This document shows positions 16,499 to 27,256 of a stretch of DNA of 64,000 bases, in pieces. The stretch is from NCBI RefSeq assembly GCF_000165835.1, contig NC_014640.1:5518001-5582000 (forward strand), given 5' to 3'. The notes under the pieces were generated by a model. It was not told where the DNA came from. It saw nothing but the letters and a program-made list of their open reading frames with translations, and ran no database searches. The translations under genes and the position numbers were made by a program. Source of the DNA: Achromobacter xylosoxidans A8 (GTDB taxonomy: Bacteria; Pseudomonadota; Gammaproteobacteria; Burkholderiales; Burkholderiaceae_B). The first letter of the stretch is position 1; each line of letters begins with the position of its first letter.

Positions 16499-17932
16499 AT
16501 GCAAGAAACCACTCTCAAGCGCGCCGACGCCGCGCACGACGGCGCCAGCGCCGCCCTCCCCGCCGCCCAAGCCGGCTCCCCCCGCAAGCTGTACATCCGC
16601 ACCTTCGGCTGCCAGATGAACGAGTACGACTCGGACAAGATGGCCGACGTACTACGTGGCGACCAGGGCCTGGAACTCACCGACAACCCGGAAGACGCCG
16701 ACGTCATCCTGTTCAACACCTGTTCGGTGCGCGAGAAGGCGCAGGAAAAGGTCTTCTCGGACCTGGGCCGGGTGCAGCACCTGAAGAAAACCAATCCCAA
16801 CCTGGTGATCGGCGTGGGCGGCTGCGTGGCCAGCCAGGAAGGCGAGGCCATCGTCAAGCGCGCGCCCTACGTCGACGTGGTGTTCGGCCCGCAGACGCTG
16901 CACCGCCTGCCGGACCTGATCAAGCGCCGCCGCGACGAAGGCCGTTCGCAAGTGGACATCAGCTTCCCCGAGATCGAAAAATTCGACAACATGCCGCCCC
17001 CCCGCGTGGACGGCGCCACGGCGTTCGTCTCGATCATGGAAGGCTGTAGCAAGTACTGCAGCTTCTGCGTCGTGCCCTATACGCGCGGCGAGGAAGTCTC
17101 GCGCCCCTTCGAGGACGTGCTGGTGGAAGTCGCCGACCTGGCCGACCAGGGCGTGAAGGAAGTGACGCTGCTGGGCCAGAACGTCAACGCCTACCGCGGC
17201 CGCATGACGGACAGCGACGAGATCGCCGACTTCGCCATGCTGCTGGAGTACGTGCACGAAATCCCCGGCATCGAGCGCATCCGCTACACCACCTCGCACC
17301 CCAAGGAAATGACCCAGCGCATGGTGGACGCCTACGCCCGCCTGCCCAAGCTGGTGTCCTTCCTGCACCTGCCGGTGCAGGCCGGCAGCGACCGCGTGCT
17401 GGCCGGCATGAAGCGCGGCTACACCACCCTGGAATTCAAGTCGGTGGTGCGCCGCCTGCGCGCCGCGCGCCCCGACCTGACCCTGTCCTCTGACTTCATC
17501 GTCGGCTTTCCCGGCGAAACCGAGGAAGACTTCGAAAAGACCATGAAGCTGATCGAGGACGTCGGCTTCGACACCTCGTTCTCGTTCGTGTATTCGCGCC
17601 GCCCGGGCACCCCCGCCGCGGACCTGCAGGACGACACGCCGCAGGACGTGAAGCTGCGTCGCCTGCAACGCCTGCAAGCGCTGATCAACGAGCAGGCGGC
17701 CACGATCGCCCGCAACATGATCGGCACGCGCCAGCGCCTGCTGGTGGAAGGCCCCTCGCGCCGCGACCCGAACGAACTGATGGGCCGCACCGAGAACAAC
17801 CGCATCGTGAACTTCGCCGCGCCCGCGCGGCTCATCGGACAAATGGTCGACGTCATCATCACCGAAGCGCACACCAACTCGCTGCGCGCCCGGGTCGCCG
17901 ACGTGGACCGTACCCCCCAAGAGGCCGAATGA
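16499..17932 (+). CDS. miaB: tRNA-2-methylthio-N6-dimethylallyladenosine synthase MiaB
   Basis: 477 residues. N-terminal UPF0004 domain with cluster cysteines ([34 protein letters not shown]), a radical-SAM core with Cys183-x3-Cys187-x2-Cys190 (CSKYCSFC), and a C-terminal TRAM domain. It inserts sulfur and a methyl group at A37 of tRNAs. It heads the conserved miaB-ybeZ-ybeY-corC-lnt run and overlaps ybeZ by ATGA. The ATG at 16499 was taken because the family domain starts shortly after; the ribosome site is weak. Confidence 0.97.
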   Translation: MQETTLKRADAAHDGASAALPAAQAGSPRKLYIRTFGCQMNEYDSDKMADVLRGDQGLELTDNPEDADVILFNTCSVREKAQEKVFSDLGRVQHLKKTNPNLVIGVGGCVASQEGEAIVKRAPYVDVVFGPQTLHRLPDLIKRRRDEGRSQVDISFPEIEKFDNMPPPRVDGATAFVSIMEGCSKYCSFCVVPYTRGEEVSRPFEDVLVEVADLADQGVKEVTLLGQNVNAYRGRMTDSDEIADFAMLLEYVHEIPGIERIRYTTSHPKEMTQRMVDAYARLPKLVSFLHLPVQAGSDRVLAGMKRGYTTLEFKSVVRRLRAARPDLTLSSDFIVGFPGETEEDFEKTMKLIEDVGFDTSFSFVYSRRPGTPAADLQDDTPQDVKLRRLQRLQALINEQAATIARNMIGTRQRLLVEGPSRRDPNELMGRTENNRIVNFAAPARLIGQMVDVIITEAHTNSLRARVADVDRTPQEAE

Positions 17933-18954
17933 CCACTCCCCGCTCCCGCGCCCGCCGCAGCATGCCCATCGTCGTCACCCTGGACGGCGACAACACCCAT
18001 CTGGCCAACCTCTGCGGCCCGCTGGACGAGAACCTGCGGCAGCTGGCCGACGGCATGAACGTCAAGCTCTCGCGCCGCGGCAGCCGCGTCACCATCGAAG
18101 GCGAGCTGGCGGAGCTGGCCAGCCGGGTGCTGCGCCGCTTCCATGAGCAGGCCGTGCACCGCGCCCTGTCGGTCGACGATATCCAGCTCGGGCTGGTCGA
18201 GATCGGCGTCGGCCGGCAGGAACAGGAATTGAAGGAAGAGCAGGCCCGCGAGGCGGACCCGCTGCCCGCCCTGGACGACGAAAGCGACAGCATCGCCCTG
18301 CGCACCAAGCGCAGCGACCTGCGTCCGCGCACGCCGCGCCAGCGCGACTACTTGAACAACATCCTCAAGCACGACATCACCTTCGGCGTCGGCCCCGCCG
18401 GCACCGGCAAGACCTGGCTGGCCGTGGCCTGCGCCATCGACGCGATGGAGCGCGACACCGTGCAGCGCCTGGTGCTGACGCGCCCGGCGGTCGAGGCCGG
18501 CGAACGCCTGGGCTTCCTGCCCGGCGACCTGGCGCAGAAGGTCGACCCGTACCTGCGCCCGCTCTACGACGCGCTCTACGACCTGATGGGCTTCGAGAAG
18601 GTGCAGCGCCTGTTCGAAAAGCAGACCATCGAGATCGCGCCGCTGGCCTATATGCGCGGCCGCACGCTCAACCACGCCTTCGTCATCCTGGACGAAGCGC
18701 AGAACACCACGCCGGAACAGATGAAAATGTTCCTGACGCGGATCGGCTTCGGCAGCAAGGCCGTCATCACCGGCGACCCGTCCCAGGTGGACCTGCCGCG
18801 CGGCCAGGACAGCGGTCTGGCGCATGCGGTGAAGGTACTGCACGAGGTGCAAGGCATCGCCACCACCCGATTCACCAGCCGAGACGTCGTGCGCCATCCG
18901 CTGGTCGCACGCATCGTCGACGCCTACGACCGCGCCTCCGAAGATGAAGCCTGA
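17929..18954 (+). CDS. ybeZ: PhoH-like ATPase YbeZ
   Basis: 341 residues. An N-terminal KH-like segment is followed by the PhoH P-loop domain with Walker A GPAGTGKT (155-162) and Walker B-type VILDEAQNT. It partners YbeY in rRNA maturation and ribosome quality control; its start overlaps miaB by 4 bp and its end overlaps ybeY by 11 bp. Confidence 0.95.
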   Translation: MTTPRSRARRSMPIVVTLDGDNTHLANLCGPLDENLRQLADGMNVKLSRRGSRVTIEGELAELASRVLRRFHEQAVHRALSVDDIQLGLVEIGVGRQEQELKEEQAREADPLPALDDESDSIALRTKRSDLRPRTPRQRDYLNNILKHDITFGVGPAGTGKTWLAVACAIDAMERDTVQRLVLTRPAVEAGERLGFLPGDLAQKVDPYLRPLYDALYDLMGFEKVQRLFEKQTIEIAPLAYMRGRTLNHAFVILDEAQNTTPEQMKMFLTRIGFGSKAVITGDPSQVDLPRGQDSGLAHAVKVLHEVQGIATTRFTSRDVVRHPLVARIVDAYDRASEDEA

Positions 18955-19417
18955 ACTGTCCCTGTCCGTACAGTACGGCGTCGAGGAAGCCCGCCTGCCC
19001 CGCTGGCGCCTGCGCCGCTGGGCCGAGCGCGCACTGGCGGCCGCAGCCGACGACGGCCTGGTGGCGTTCTCGGCCGCGGAGCTCAGCCTGCGCCTGGTCG
19101 GCGCGGCCGAGGGCCGGCGCCTGAACCGCGACTTCCGCGGCCGCGACTACGCCACCAATGTGCTGACCTTCGAGTACGGGGTGGATCCGCTGGGGGTTGC
19201 GCGCGGCGACATCGTCATGTGCGTGCCGGTGCTGGTGCGCGAGGCCCGCGAACAGCGCAAGGCCCTGCTGGACCACGCCGCGCACCTCACCATCCACGGC
19301 GTGCTGCACGCGCTGGGCTACGACCACATCAAGGCCCGCGACGCCAAGCGCATGGAAGCCCTGGAGACCGCCACCCTGGCCGACATGCGCATCGCCGATC
19401 CGTACGTGGCAGCCTGA
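18944..19417 (+). CDS. ybeY: Endoribonuclease YbeY (16S rRNA 3-prime maturation)
   Basis: 157 residues. Zinc-binding motif H-x3-H-x5-H is His118, His122, His128 (HGVLHALGYDH), and the upstream NVLTFEY segment is typical. It is translated from within the ybeZ 3-prime end. Confidence 0.96.
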   Translation: MKPELSLSVQYGVEEARLPRWRLRRWAERALAAAADDGLVAFSAAELSLRLVGAAEGRRLNRDFRGRDYATNVLTFEYGVDPLGVARGDIVMCVPVLVREAREQRKALLDHAAHLTIHGVLHALGYDHIKARDAKRMEALETATLADMRIADPYVAA

Positions 19418-19570
19418 CTCTGCCCCTCGGGTCAACCCTGAGAGGATGCCGCGAAATGGCGGCCTGCAAGGCGCAGATGGCGGTGGTTCCCTTCATTTAA
19501 CGGGCCGTCGTTACAAATTGCAGGCCAGTATCGGTTATGCTGGCCCCTCCATAACTTGTCCTCCCGGACG

Positions 19571-20458
19571 ATGTCTGACCCTTACCCTGCTCCCGAAGCG
19601 ACTCCTGCTCGCTCAGCCAAACCCGCCACCAAATCCCTTCTAGACCGCCTGCTTTCCCTTGTGCGCCGCCAGCCCGAGGACCGCGAAGGCATCAAGGCCG
19701 TTCTGGAAGCCGCGCACGAACGCCAGCTGCTCGACGCGGAATCCTACAAGATGATCAAGGGCGCGCTCGCCGTGTCCGAAGGCACTGTCGGCGACATCAT
19801 GGTCCCGCGTTCGCGCATGGATCTGCTGGACGTCACGCAGCCCATCCCCTACCTGGTGGCCTCGGTCATCGAGACCGCCCACTCGCGCTTCCCCGTGTAC
19901 GAAGGCGACCGCGACAACATCATCGGCATCCTGCTGGCCAAGGATCTGCTGCGCTGCATGCTGGAACCCGGCATCGAAGTGCGCACGCTGGTGCGGCCCG
20001 CCGTCTTCATCCCCGAATCCAAGCGCCTGAACGTGCTGCTGCACGAGTTCCGCGCCAGCCGCAACCACCAGGCCATCGTCATCGATGAGCATGGCGGCAT
20101 TTCCGGCCTGGTCACGATGGAAGACGTGCTGGAACAGATCGTCGGCGACATCGAAGACGAATTCGACGAAACCGAGGAAGACTCCATCTTCCCCGAAGGC
20201 GAGAACCAGTGGCGCGTCCTGGCGGCCACCGACATCTCGCACTTCAACGAAGTGTTCGGCTGCCAACTGCCCGACGACGAGTACGACAGCGTCGGCGGCT
20301 GGATGGGCGGACAGCTGGGCCGCATCCCGCGCCGCGGCGACATCGCCGAGTTCGACGGCCTGCGCCTGGAAGTGGCCCGCGGCGACGCGCGTCGCGCCAT
20401 CTGGCTGCGCGTCAAGCGCAACGCCGCGCCTCAAGCCTCACCCTCTTCCGACGAATGA
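19571..20458 (+). CDS. corC: CorC/HlyC-family CBS-domain protein
   Basis: 295 residues from the ATG at 19571; a TTG at 19556 is less likely. Two CBS repeats ([14 protein letters not shown]..., then [15 protein letters not shown]...[28 protein letters not shown]), then a CorC_HlyC transporter-associated domain. There is no DUF21 membrane part, so this is the soluble CorC form linked to magnesium/cobalt efflux and often encoded with lnt. The stop overlaps the lnt start (ATGA). Confidence 0.93.
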   Translation: MSDPYPAPEATPARSAKPATKSLLDRLLSLVRRQPEDREGIKAVLEAAHERQLLDAESYKMIKGALAVSEGTVGDIMVPRSRMDLLDVTQPIPYLVASVIETAHSRFPVYEGDRDNIIGILLAKDLLRCMLEPGIEVRTLVRPAVFIPESKRLNVLLHEFRASRNHQAIVIDEHGGISGLVTMEDVLEQIVGDIEDEFDETEEDSIFPEGENQWRVLAATDISHFNEVFGCQLPDDEYDSVGGWMGGQLGRIPRRGDIAEFDGLRLEVARGDARRAIWLRVKRNAAPQASPSSDE

Positions 20459-22083
20459 CCCAGTCCCCGCGCAGCCGTTACCTGCGCGGCGCCGCCGGCC
20501 TGGTGCTGGCGGGCGCCGTGCACGCCCTGACTTTCTCGCCCGGGCCCTTGCCGGATTGGGCGCTGGCGGTCACCCAGGTCCTGATGCTGGCCATCGCCGC
20601 GCGCGTCACCTTGTATGCGCCTTCCGCGAAACAGGCCTGGCTGCGCGGCTGGCTGTTCGGCTTCGCCAGCTATGCGCTGGGCTTGTACTGGATCTTCATC
20701 AGCCTGCACCGCTACGGCGATCTGGCCGCGCCGCTGGCCGTGGCCGCGGTGCTGGCGCTGTCGGCCTTCCTGGCCCTGTTCCCGGCCACCGCCAGCGCGC
20801 TGGCGCGCCGCTACGCGCCGCTGCTACCGGATTCTCCGCCTGCCCGCATCCTGTCAGGCACGCTGGCCTGGGCCGCGATGTGGGCCGCGTTCGAATGGCT
20901 GCGCGCCGTGCTGCTGACGGGCTTTCCCTGGCTCAACATCGGCTATGCGCAGGTCGACAGTCCCATCGCGGGCTGGGCACCGTTGCTCGGCGTGCATGGC
21001 ATGGCCTTCTTGGCCGCCTTCGTCGCCGCGGCCCTGGCAAGCCTGTGGCAGCCCTCGCGCCGGGCCGGCGCCGGCTCGCGCCACGCCCTGGCTGCCGGCA
21101 TCGCGCTGGCCTTGGCCGCTGCCGGCTGGCCGCTGTCCCGCATCGACTGGTCCACGCCGTCCGGCGATCCGCTGAACGTGCGCCTGGTCCAGGGCAACAT
21201 CGGACAATCCCAGAAATTCGACCCCGCCCTGCTCGACCAGAGCCTGACGCGCCACCTGGACCTGGCGGCGATGCCGCCGGCGCCGGGCGTGCCCGCGCCA
21301 CAACTGATCATCCTGCCGGAAACCGTGCTGCCGATCTTCCAGGACCAGCTCGATCCGCGCGCCTGGGCAGTCTGGCGCGACCTGGCGGCGCAGCGCAATA
21401 CGACCATCGCCATGGGCGTGCCGCTGCACGACCGCGTCAACGGCCGCGACCGCTACACCAACAGCGTCATGGGCTTTGACGGCAATACGCCAGTCGAGCA
21501 GCTCGTGGCCGGCAACACCGCCATGCGCTACGACAAGCGCCACCTGGTGCCCTGGGGCGAGTACGTGCCGCCCGGCTTCCACTGGTTCGTGGACATGCTG
21601 AACATTCCGCTGGGCGACTTCGACCGCGGCGCGGTGCGCCAGACGCCCTTCGCGGTCGGCGGCCAGCACGTCGCGTTCAACATCTGCTACGAAGACCTGT
21701 TCGGACCGGACCTGCTGCCCGCGCTGCAGCCCGGCCCCAATGGCGAACCGGGCGCGACGATACTGGTGAACGTCAGCAACCTGGGCTGGTTCGGCGATTC
21801 CTGGGCCTTGCGCCAGCATCTGCAGATCGGCCGCCTGCGCACCATGGAAACGGCGCGTCCCATGCTGACCGCCACCAACACCGGCATTACCGCCGCTATC
21901 GACGCAAAGGGCCACGTGGCGGCCCAACTCGCGCCGCTGCAAGCCGGCGTGCTGCCGGTGGCGGTGCAAGGCATGACGGGGCTGACGCCCTATGCGCGCT
22001 TTGGCGACAAGACCGCGCTGGCCCTGATCGGCCTGGCGCTGATTGCCGCGTTCGGCAGCGGCCGCAAGACGCGCCGCGGCTGA
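20455..22083 (+). CDS. lnt: Apolipoprotein N-acyltransferase Lnt
   Basis: 542 residues from the ATG at 20455, which overlaps corC by 4 bp. About six to seven membrane helices plus a nitrilase domain. The catalytic triad is readable: Glu289 (LPETVLP), Lys361 ([11 protein letters not shown]), Cys411 (NICYEDLFG), with spacing as in E. coli Lnt. It transfers the third acyl chain to lipoproteins in the inner membrane. Its stop is 7 bp from the convergent aldo-keto reductase stop. Confidence 0.96.
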   Translation: MTQSPRSRYLRGAAGLVLAGAVHALTFSPGPLPDWALAVTQVLMLAIAARVTLYAPSAKQAWLRGWLFGFASYALGLYWIFISLHRYGDLAAPLAVAAVLALSAFLALFPATASALARRYAPLLPDSPPARILSGTLAWAAMWAAFEWLRAVLLTGFPWLNIGYAQVDSPIAGWAPLLGVHGMAFLAAFVAAALASLWQPSRRAGAGSRHALAAGIALALAAAGWPLSRIDWSTPSGDPLNVRLVQGNIGQSQKFDPALLDQSLTRHLDLAAMPPAPGVPAPQLIILPETVLPIFQDQLDPRAWAVWRDLAAQRNTTIAMGVPLHDRVNGRDRYTNSVMGFDGNTPVEQLVAGNTAMRYDKRHLVPWGEYVPPGFHWFVDMLNIPLGDFDRGAVRQTPFAVGGQHVAFNICYEDLFGPDLLPALQPGPNGEPGATILVNVSNLGWFGDSWALRQHLQIGRLRTMETARPMLTATNTGITAAIDAKGHVAAQLAPLQAGVLPVAVQGMTGLTPYARFGDKTALALIGLALIAAFGSGRKTRRG

Positions 22084-22090
22084 AGCCGCC

Positions 22091-23146
22091 TCAGGCGAAC
22101 AGATTGACCGGCAGCGCGCCGCTCTCCTCGGGCGGGCGCAGCGGTCCGGCCCCTGCCCCCGTGCGCTCGATCGCGTCCGCGATGGCGTCCATGTCCTCCG
22201 CGTCCAGCTCCAACGACGCCGCGCCCAGCAATCCATCCACCTGAGCCGCGCTGCGGGCGCCGACGATGGCGCCCGTCACGCCCGGCCAGGCCAATGTCCA
22301 GCCCGCGGCCACGGCCGCGACCGTGGCGCCATGGCGTTCGGCGATGGGCTTGAACGCATCAGCCAGCGCCAGGTTGCGCTCGATGCCGGGCGAGGTGAAT
22401 TCCGCGTTGCGCGCGCGCCAGTCATCCGCCGGCAAGGCGCGGGCGCGCGCCACGCTGAAGCCGCCGGTCAACAGGCCGGACTGCATCGGGCTGTAGACGA
22501 TCACGCCCGTGCCGTTCCTCTCGCACCACGGAATCAGGTCCGCGCCAGCCCCCCGCTGGATGGCCGAGAACGGCGGTTGCAGCGTATCCACGTGGCCCAG
22601 GGCTTCGGCCTGCTCCAATTGCGCAAGATTGTGGTTCGACAGGCCCACCGCCCTGACCTTGCCCTCCTGTTTCAGGTCCAGCAATTCCTGCCAGTACACC
22701 TCCAGGGGCGTGCCGTCGCCCGCCGGCCAGTGCATCTGGTAGAGATCGATGCGCTCCACGCCCAGCCGGCGCAACGAATCCTCGATTTCGCGCCGAATGC
22801 TGGCCGGCGCGCCGGTACGCCGCGGCATCGCCTGCGGCTGCTCCGCTGACCAGGTCAGGCCGCACTTGGTGAAGACGTAGGGCCGCGCGTCCGGCGCCAT
22901 CTGCGCCAGCGCGCGGCGCACGATCTCCTCGGAATGTCCCAGCCCGTAAACCGCCGCGGTGTCGATCCAGTTGATGCCGCGCTCGACCGCGCGGCAAATC
23001 GCAGCCACCGAATCGGCGTCGTCCTGCGGTCCCCAGCCCACCGCCCAGCCGTTGCCGCCGATGGCCCACGCGCCGAGCCCGATGCGGGTGATGTCCATGC
23101 CGCTCTGGCCCAGCGGCCGCGTGGGAAACGAAGTCTTGTTGCTCAT
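22091..23146 (-). CDS. Aldo/keto reductase
   Basis: 351 residues, TIM-barrel NADPH oxidoreductase. The Asp and Tyr of DTAAVYGLGHSEE, the Lys of FTKCGLTW and the His of YQMHWP form the catalytic set, and the NADP-binding ...GAIVGARSAAQVDG lies near the C-terminus. The preference for short aldehydes or keto sugars is not readable. Single gene. Confidence 0.93.
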   Translation of the reverse strand: MSNKTSFPTRPLGQSGMDITRIGLGAWAIGGNGWAVGWGPQDDADSVAAICRAVERGINWIDTAAVYGLGHSEEIVRRALAQMAPDARPYVFTKCGLTWSAEQPQAMPRRTGAPASIRREIEDSLRRLGVERIDLYQMHWPAGDGTPLEVYWQELLDLKQEGKVRAVGLSNHNLAQLEQAEALGHVDTLQPPFSAIQRGAGADLIPWCERNGTGVIVYSPMQSGLLTGGFSVARARALPADDWRARNAEFTSPGIERNLALADAFKPIAERHGATVAAVAAGWTLAWPGVTGAIVGARSAAQVDGLLGAASLELDAEDMDAIADAIERTGAGAGPLRPPEESGALPVNLFA

Positions 23147-23501
23147 GGCGATGTCCGTGTGTGCCGATCCGGCATGGAAAATTTTCCGGATCGGCGAAAA
23201 AATTTTCCGCTCACGATAGCATTCTCACAAGCCTTTGATTTACTTGGATTCTGCATCAATCGCCCTGCCCAAGCCTGCGCAAAGAAAGAGCAAAAACGAG
23301 CAAAAAATCCCTTCCAACCCCCATTTTTTCGCGACTTTTGGGCTTTTTGCCCCGAAGCGACTTGCACACCCTATTTAGTTCGTGCATAATCTCGTTTCTT
23401 CGCCAACGGCACTAAACAAAACCGGCAACGAACTACGAAAAAGCACTCGGTAAAACGTGTGTTCGCCTTCGTAAAACGTTGAACGGGCTGATTAGAAAGA
23501 C
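23147..23501. other. Intergenic region between aldo-keto reductase and tRNA array
   Basis: 355 bp, distinctly AT-richer than its surroundings, with A/T runs (GCAAAGAAAGAGCAAAAACG, CCCATTTTTTCGCG). It holds the divergent upstream regions of the reductase and the tRNA array, including the promoter listed separately. No open frame is convincing. Confidence 0.6.
23362..23390 (+). promoter_or_regulatory. Candidate tRNA-array promoter
   Basis: TTGCAC (23362-23367), 17-nt spacer, CATAAT (23385-23390): a near-consensus sigma-70 site about 110 bp before the first tRNA. This position implies a leader that is trimmed. Confidence 0.6.
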
Positions 23502-23577
<76 letters not shown>

Positions 23578-23616
23578 GTCAACGGCGAAGGATGCAGTAC
23601 CAGTTTGCAAGTCCAA

Positions 23617-23692
23617 GTCCCCTTCGTCTAGAGGCCTAGGACATCACCCTTTCACGGTGAGTACAGGGGTTCGAATCCCCTAGGGGACGCCA
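23617..23692 (+). tRNA. tRNA-Glu (anticodon TTC), copy 1
   Basis: 76 nt with encoded CCA. Acceptor GTCCCCT/AGGGGAC, anticodon loop CTTTCAC, T-loop GTTCGAATC. Confidence 0.97.
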
Positions 23693-23755
23693 GTCTTTCT
23701 GGCAGCAGTATGTAGTGATGCAGTTGAAGTGACTATGTTTTGAGTACGCCGCTGC

Positions 23756-23832
23756 GGAGCGGTAGTTCAGTTGGTTAGAATACCGGCCTGTCACGCCGGG
23801 GGTCGCGGGTTCGAGCCCCGTCCGCTCCGCCA
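23756..23832 (+). tRNA. tRNA-Asp (anticodon GTC), copy 1
   Basis: 77 nt with encoded CCA. Acceptor GGAGCGG/CCGCTCC, anticodon loop CTGTCAC, T-loop GTTCGAGCC. Confidence 0.97.
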
Positions 23833-23856
23833 AAAGCTCTCGCTCAGAGTCTTTCA

Positions 23857-23882
23857 AGAGCTCCGTTTTCGGGGCTTTTTTG
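23857..23882 (+). terminator. Intrinsic terminator after first tRNA triplet
   Basis: AGCTCCG pairs with CGGGGCT (one wobble) around TTTT, followed by a T-run. It separates the two tRNA triplets, so the second may need its own promoter or readthrough. Confidence 0.75.
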
Positions 23883-23935
23883 CTTTATATAGTGTGAGAC
23901 CTTGTTGTCTGAAGTTTGGGGCATCGAGGATCCTG

Positions 23936-24011
<76 letters not shown>

Positions 24012-24050
24012 GTCAGCAGTACGGTAGTAAAGTAGTTCTGTTTTGTTCAG

Positions 24051-24126
24051 GTCCCCTTCGTCTAGAGGCCTAGGACATCACCCTTTCACGGTGAGTACAG
24101 GGGTTCGAATCCCCTAGGGGACGCCA
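24051..24126 (+). tRNA. tRNA-Glu (anticodon TTC), copy 2
   Basis: Identical in sequence to 23617-23692 and 434 bp downstream of it. Confidence 0.97.
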
Positions 24127-24197
24127 GTCTTTCTGGCATGTAGTACCAAGCTGCCTTGACACCGCAGTGCATTGAAGAAGTCAGAGTAAACCGCTGC

Positions 24198-24274
24198 GGA
24201 GCGGTAGTTCAGTTGGTTAGAATACCGGCCTGTCACGCCGGGGGTCGCGGGTTCGAGCCCCGTCCGCTCCGCCA
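24198..24274 (+). tRNA. tRNA-Asp (anticodon GTC), copy 2
   Basis: Identical in sequence to 23756-23832. The spacer before it differs from that of copy 1. Confidence 0.97.
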
Positions 24275-24319
24275 AGCGCATCGCGCGGTTCGCAAGTCTG
24301 TCTGCTTCAGCATCCCTTG

Positions 24320-24346
24320 AAAGCTCCGGTTTCCGGAGCTTTTTTG
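24320..24346 (+). terminator. Intrinsic terminator after second tRNA triplet
   Basis: AAGCTCCGG, TTT loop, CCGGAGCTT, then T-run. It resembles the terminator after the first triplet. Confidence 0.85.
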
Positions 24347-24501
24347 CATTTCGGCCCGCCGCATTTGCCTCAATCATCGGCCGGCAGCCATCTTCTCTAC
24401 CCTCCCCCCTACCCTCAGACTCGTCCATTTCGCCATCTGGACAGCCTTTCAGTGCGCCTTCATTCTCTTTGCGTCGTGCCCTGCGAAAAGAAGAGGACTA
24501 C

Positions 24502-25995
24502 GTGACCGCGAACGCCGCCGCTCCCCATCCGCACCGCCAGCATCTGCAACGCATCATCGCGGGCCTGAACGAAGGCGTCATCCTGCTCGAGGCGGACGGC
24601 GCCATCGCCTGGGCCAATGCCAGTGCGCTCGCGCTGCATGGCGCCGGCACGCTGGATGAACTGGGCGGCACGCCCGCCGGCTATCGCAAGCGCTACACCC
24701 TCAGCTACCGCAACCGTCACCGCGTGCCAGCGCGCCAGTATCCGCTGGATCTCCTGGCCGCGGCCGAGCCATTCGACGAACTGCTGCTGGACCTGGCACG
24801 CAAGGACGACGGGGAATTCCGGCGCAACGTGCGCGCCAGCGGCCTGCACCTGGACGGCGGCGACGGGGCCGATTACCGCGTCCTGATCCTGCACGACCAG
24901 ACCGGGCAGATCAACGCCGAAGAACGCTTTGAACGCGCCTTCGGCGCCAATCCCGCGCCCGCCCTGATCTGCCGCCTGTCCGACCTGCGCTACGTGAAGG
25001 TGAACCAGGGCTTCCTGGAAATGACCGGCTACGCGCGCGACGCCATACTGGGCAAGTCGGCCTACGAACTGGACGTGCTGGACGGTGGCGACGACAAGGA
25101 CAACGCGGTCGCCAGGCTCAACGAAGGACAGACCATTGCGCAGCGCGAAGGCGTGCTGAAACTCGCGGACGGCAATGTGAAGTTCGTCATTGTCGCGGGA
25201 CAGCCCATCGACATGCAGGGCGAGCCATGCATGCTGTTCACCTTCATCGACCTGGAAGGCCGCAAGCGCACCGAACTGGCCTTGCGCGAAAGCGAGGAGC
25301 GCTTCTCCAAGGCGTTCCGCCTGGCGCCCGTGCCCATGGCCGTCTGCGAGGGCGAGACGCTGCTCGCGCTGGACCTGAATGACGCCTTTGCCGCGGCCAC
25401 CGGCGCCTCGTCTCAGGACGGCATCGGCCAAGCGCTGACCGGCCTGGGCCTGCAGTTCCCTGAAGAACTGGAGGCCAGCCTCAGGCGCGGCGAAAGCGCC
25501 CGCAACCGGGATGTCGCGTTGGCGGCCAAGGACGGCAGTCCGCTGGCTTGCCTGCTGTCGGCCGAACCCGTGACCATCGGCGGCCAGCCACGCGTGCTGC
25601 TGGCGATCCAGGACATCACGGAACGCAAGCGCTCCGAGACGGAACTGCTGACGGCGATCGAAGCCGTCATGCAGGACACCTCGTGGTTCAGCCGCAGCGT
25701 CATCGAAAAGCTGGCGCAACTGCGCGAACCCGCGCCCGCCACGCGCGACGTCGCCGAACTGGCGCAACTCACTTCGCGCGAGCGCGAGGTGCTGGGCCTG
25801 ATGTGCCAGGGCCACGACGACGACAGCATCGCCCGGCAACTGAAGCTGTCGCGCAATACCGTGCGCAACCACGTGGCCACCATCTACAGCAAGATCGGCG
25901 TGCACCGCCGCAGCGCGGCCATCGTCTGGGCGCGGGACCGCGGCATCACCGGACACGAGCGCACGCGGGCGCGCGACAAGCGAGAACAGGCCTGA
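24502..25995 (+). CDS. PAS-domain LuxR-type transcriptional regulator
   Basis: 497 residues from the GTG at 24502, chosen for AAGAGGA just upstream; a TTG at 24469 is possible. Three PAS/PAC-like units: about 10-130 (LNEGVILLEADGAIAWAN), about 145-265 (the second with VNQGFLEMTGYARDAILGKS and ending FIDLEGRKRTE), and about 270-385 (ending IQDITERKRSE). The C-terminal GerE HTH is LTSREREVLGLMCQGHDDDS to RRSAAIVWARDRG. There is no phospho-acceptor domain, so a ligand or redox signal is likely sensed through the PAS domains. Single gene after the tRNA array; target genes unknown. Confidence 0.88.
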   Translation: MTANAAAPHPHRQHLQRIIAGLNEGVILLEADGAIAWANASALALHGAGTLDELGGTPAGYRKRYTLSYRNRHRVPARQYPLDLLAAAEPFDELLLDLARKDDGEFRRNVRASGLHLDGGDGADYRVLILHDQTGQINAEERFERAFGANPAPALICRLSDLRYVKVNQGFLEMTGYARDAILGKSAYELDVLDGGDDKDNAVARLNEGQTIAQREGVLKLADGNVKFVIVAGQPIDMQGEPCMLFTFIDLEGRKRTELALRESEERFSKAFRLAPVPMAVCEGETLLALDLNDAFAAATGASSQDGIGQALTGLGLQFPEELEASLRRGESARNRDVALAAKDGSPLACLLSAEPVTIGGQPRVLLAIQDITERKRSETELLTAIEAVMQDTSWFSRSVIEKLAQLREPAPATRDVAELAQLTSREREVLGLMCQGHDDDSIARQLKLSRNTVRNHVATIYSKIGVHRRSAAIVWARDRGITGHERTRARDKREQA

Positions 25996-26236
25996 CGCCT
26001 CTAAAATTTACAATCTGATGCAAAATAATGGACGTCCACGTGTCCCCGAAGATGTGAGCCACTTAGAAGCCGGTACCTGCCAAAATCGTCCATTTCCAGC
26101 AAAGGCAAGCCCAAGATACTGCTAATTTCCGCCAGACTGCCTGGATTGCGCAAACCCTGCGCAGCTTCTTACGATCCGCCGATCCCGCCCTTGCCTGCCA
26201 AGTGCCGCGATCCCGCAAGACCGAAAGGAGCCATCC

Positions 26237-27256
26237 ATGCAGACCGCCTACATTCCCGTCCCGACCATCGCCAAGCCGGCCCCGGCTCCCGCCTGGAGCG
26301 CCGCCGACATCATGGCGCTCTACGAGCTGCCGTTCATGGATCTGGTGTTCCGGGCCCAGCAGACGCACCGCGCCCATTTCGATCCGAACGCCATCCAGCT
26401 GTCCAGCCTGCTGTCGATCAAGACCGGCGGCTGTCCCGAGGACTGCGCCTATTGCCCGCAGTCCTCGCACTACGACACCGGCCTGGACGCCGACAAGCTG
26501 ATGCCGTTGGCGGACGTGGTAGCCGCGGCCCGCAAGGCCCAGGAAGGCGGCGCGCAGCGCTTCTGCATGGGCGCCGCCTGGCGCAGCCCCAAGCCGCACC
26601 ACCTTGAGGCGGTGGCGGAGATGGTCAGCGCCGTGAAGGCCCTGGGCCTGGAAACCTGCGTCACCCTGGGCATGCTGCGCGAAGGCCAGGCCGAACAGCT
26701 CAAGCACGCCGGCCTGGACTACTACAACCACAACCTGGACACCTCGCCCGAGTTCTACGGCAAGATCATTTCCACCCGCACCTACCAGGACCGTCTGGAC
26801 ACGCTGGACCGGGTGCGCGACGCCGGCATCAGCGTATGCTGCGGCGGCATCGTGGGTCTGGGCGAATCGCGCCGCGAACGCGCCGGCCTGATCGCCCAGT
26901 TGGCCAGCATGGAGCCCTATCCCGAATCCGTGCCGATCAACAACCTGGTGCAGGTGGAAGGCACGCCGCTGGCCGGCGTGGAAGCCCTGGACCCGTTCGA
27001 GTTCGTGCGCACCATCGCCGTGGCCCGCATCGCCATGCCGCGCGCGGCGGTGCGCCTGTCCGCCGGCCGCGAAGCCATGGACGATGCGTTGCAGGCCCTG
27101 TGCTTCATGGCGGGCGCCAACTCCATGTTCTACGGCGACGCCCTGCTGACCACCGCCAATCCGCAGATGGAAGCCGACCAGCGCCTGCTGCAGCGCCTGG
27201 GCATGCGCATCGACGCCGCCCAGCACCAGCACCACGACGCCACGGCATGCCGCTGA
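26237..27256 (+). CDS. bioB: Biotin synthase BioB
   Basis: 339 residues. Radical-SAM cluster motif Cys66-x3-Cys70-x2-Cys73 ([17 protein letters not shown]). AAGGAG precedes the ATG. It inserts sulfur into dethiobiotin. The other bio genes are not here. The cell has at least one biotin enzyme in this window (carboxylase at 2024). The 240 bp upstream contain the inverted GGACGTCC but no recognisable BirA or BioR site. Confidence 0.97.
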   Translation: MQTAYIPVPTIAKPAPAPAWSAADIMALYELPFMDLVFRAQQTHRAHFDPNAIQLSSLLSIKTGGCPEDCAYCPQSSHYDTGLDADKLMPLADVVAAARKAQEGGAQRFCMGAAWRSPKPHHLEAVAEMVSAVKALGLETCVTLGMLREGQAEQLKHAGLDYYNHNLDTSPEFYGKIISTRTYQDRLDTLDRVRDAGISVCCGGIVGLGESRRERAGLIAQLASMEPYPESVPINNLVQVEGTPLAGVEALDPFEFVRTIAVARIAMPRAAVRLSAGREAMDDALQALCFMAGANSMFYGDALLTTANPQMEADQRLLQRLGMRIDAAQHQHHDATACR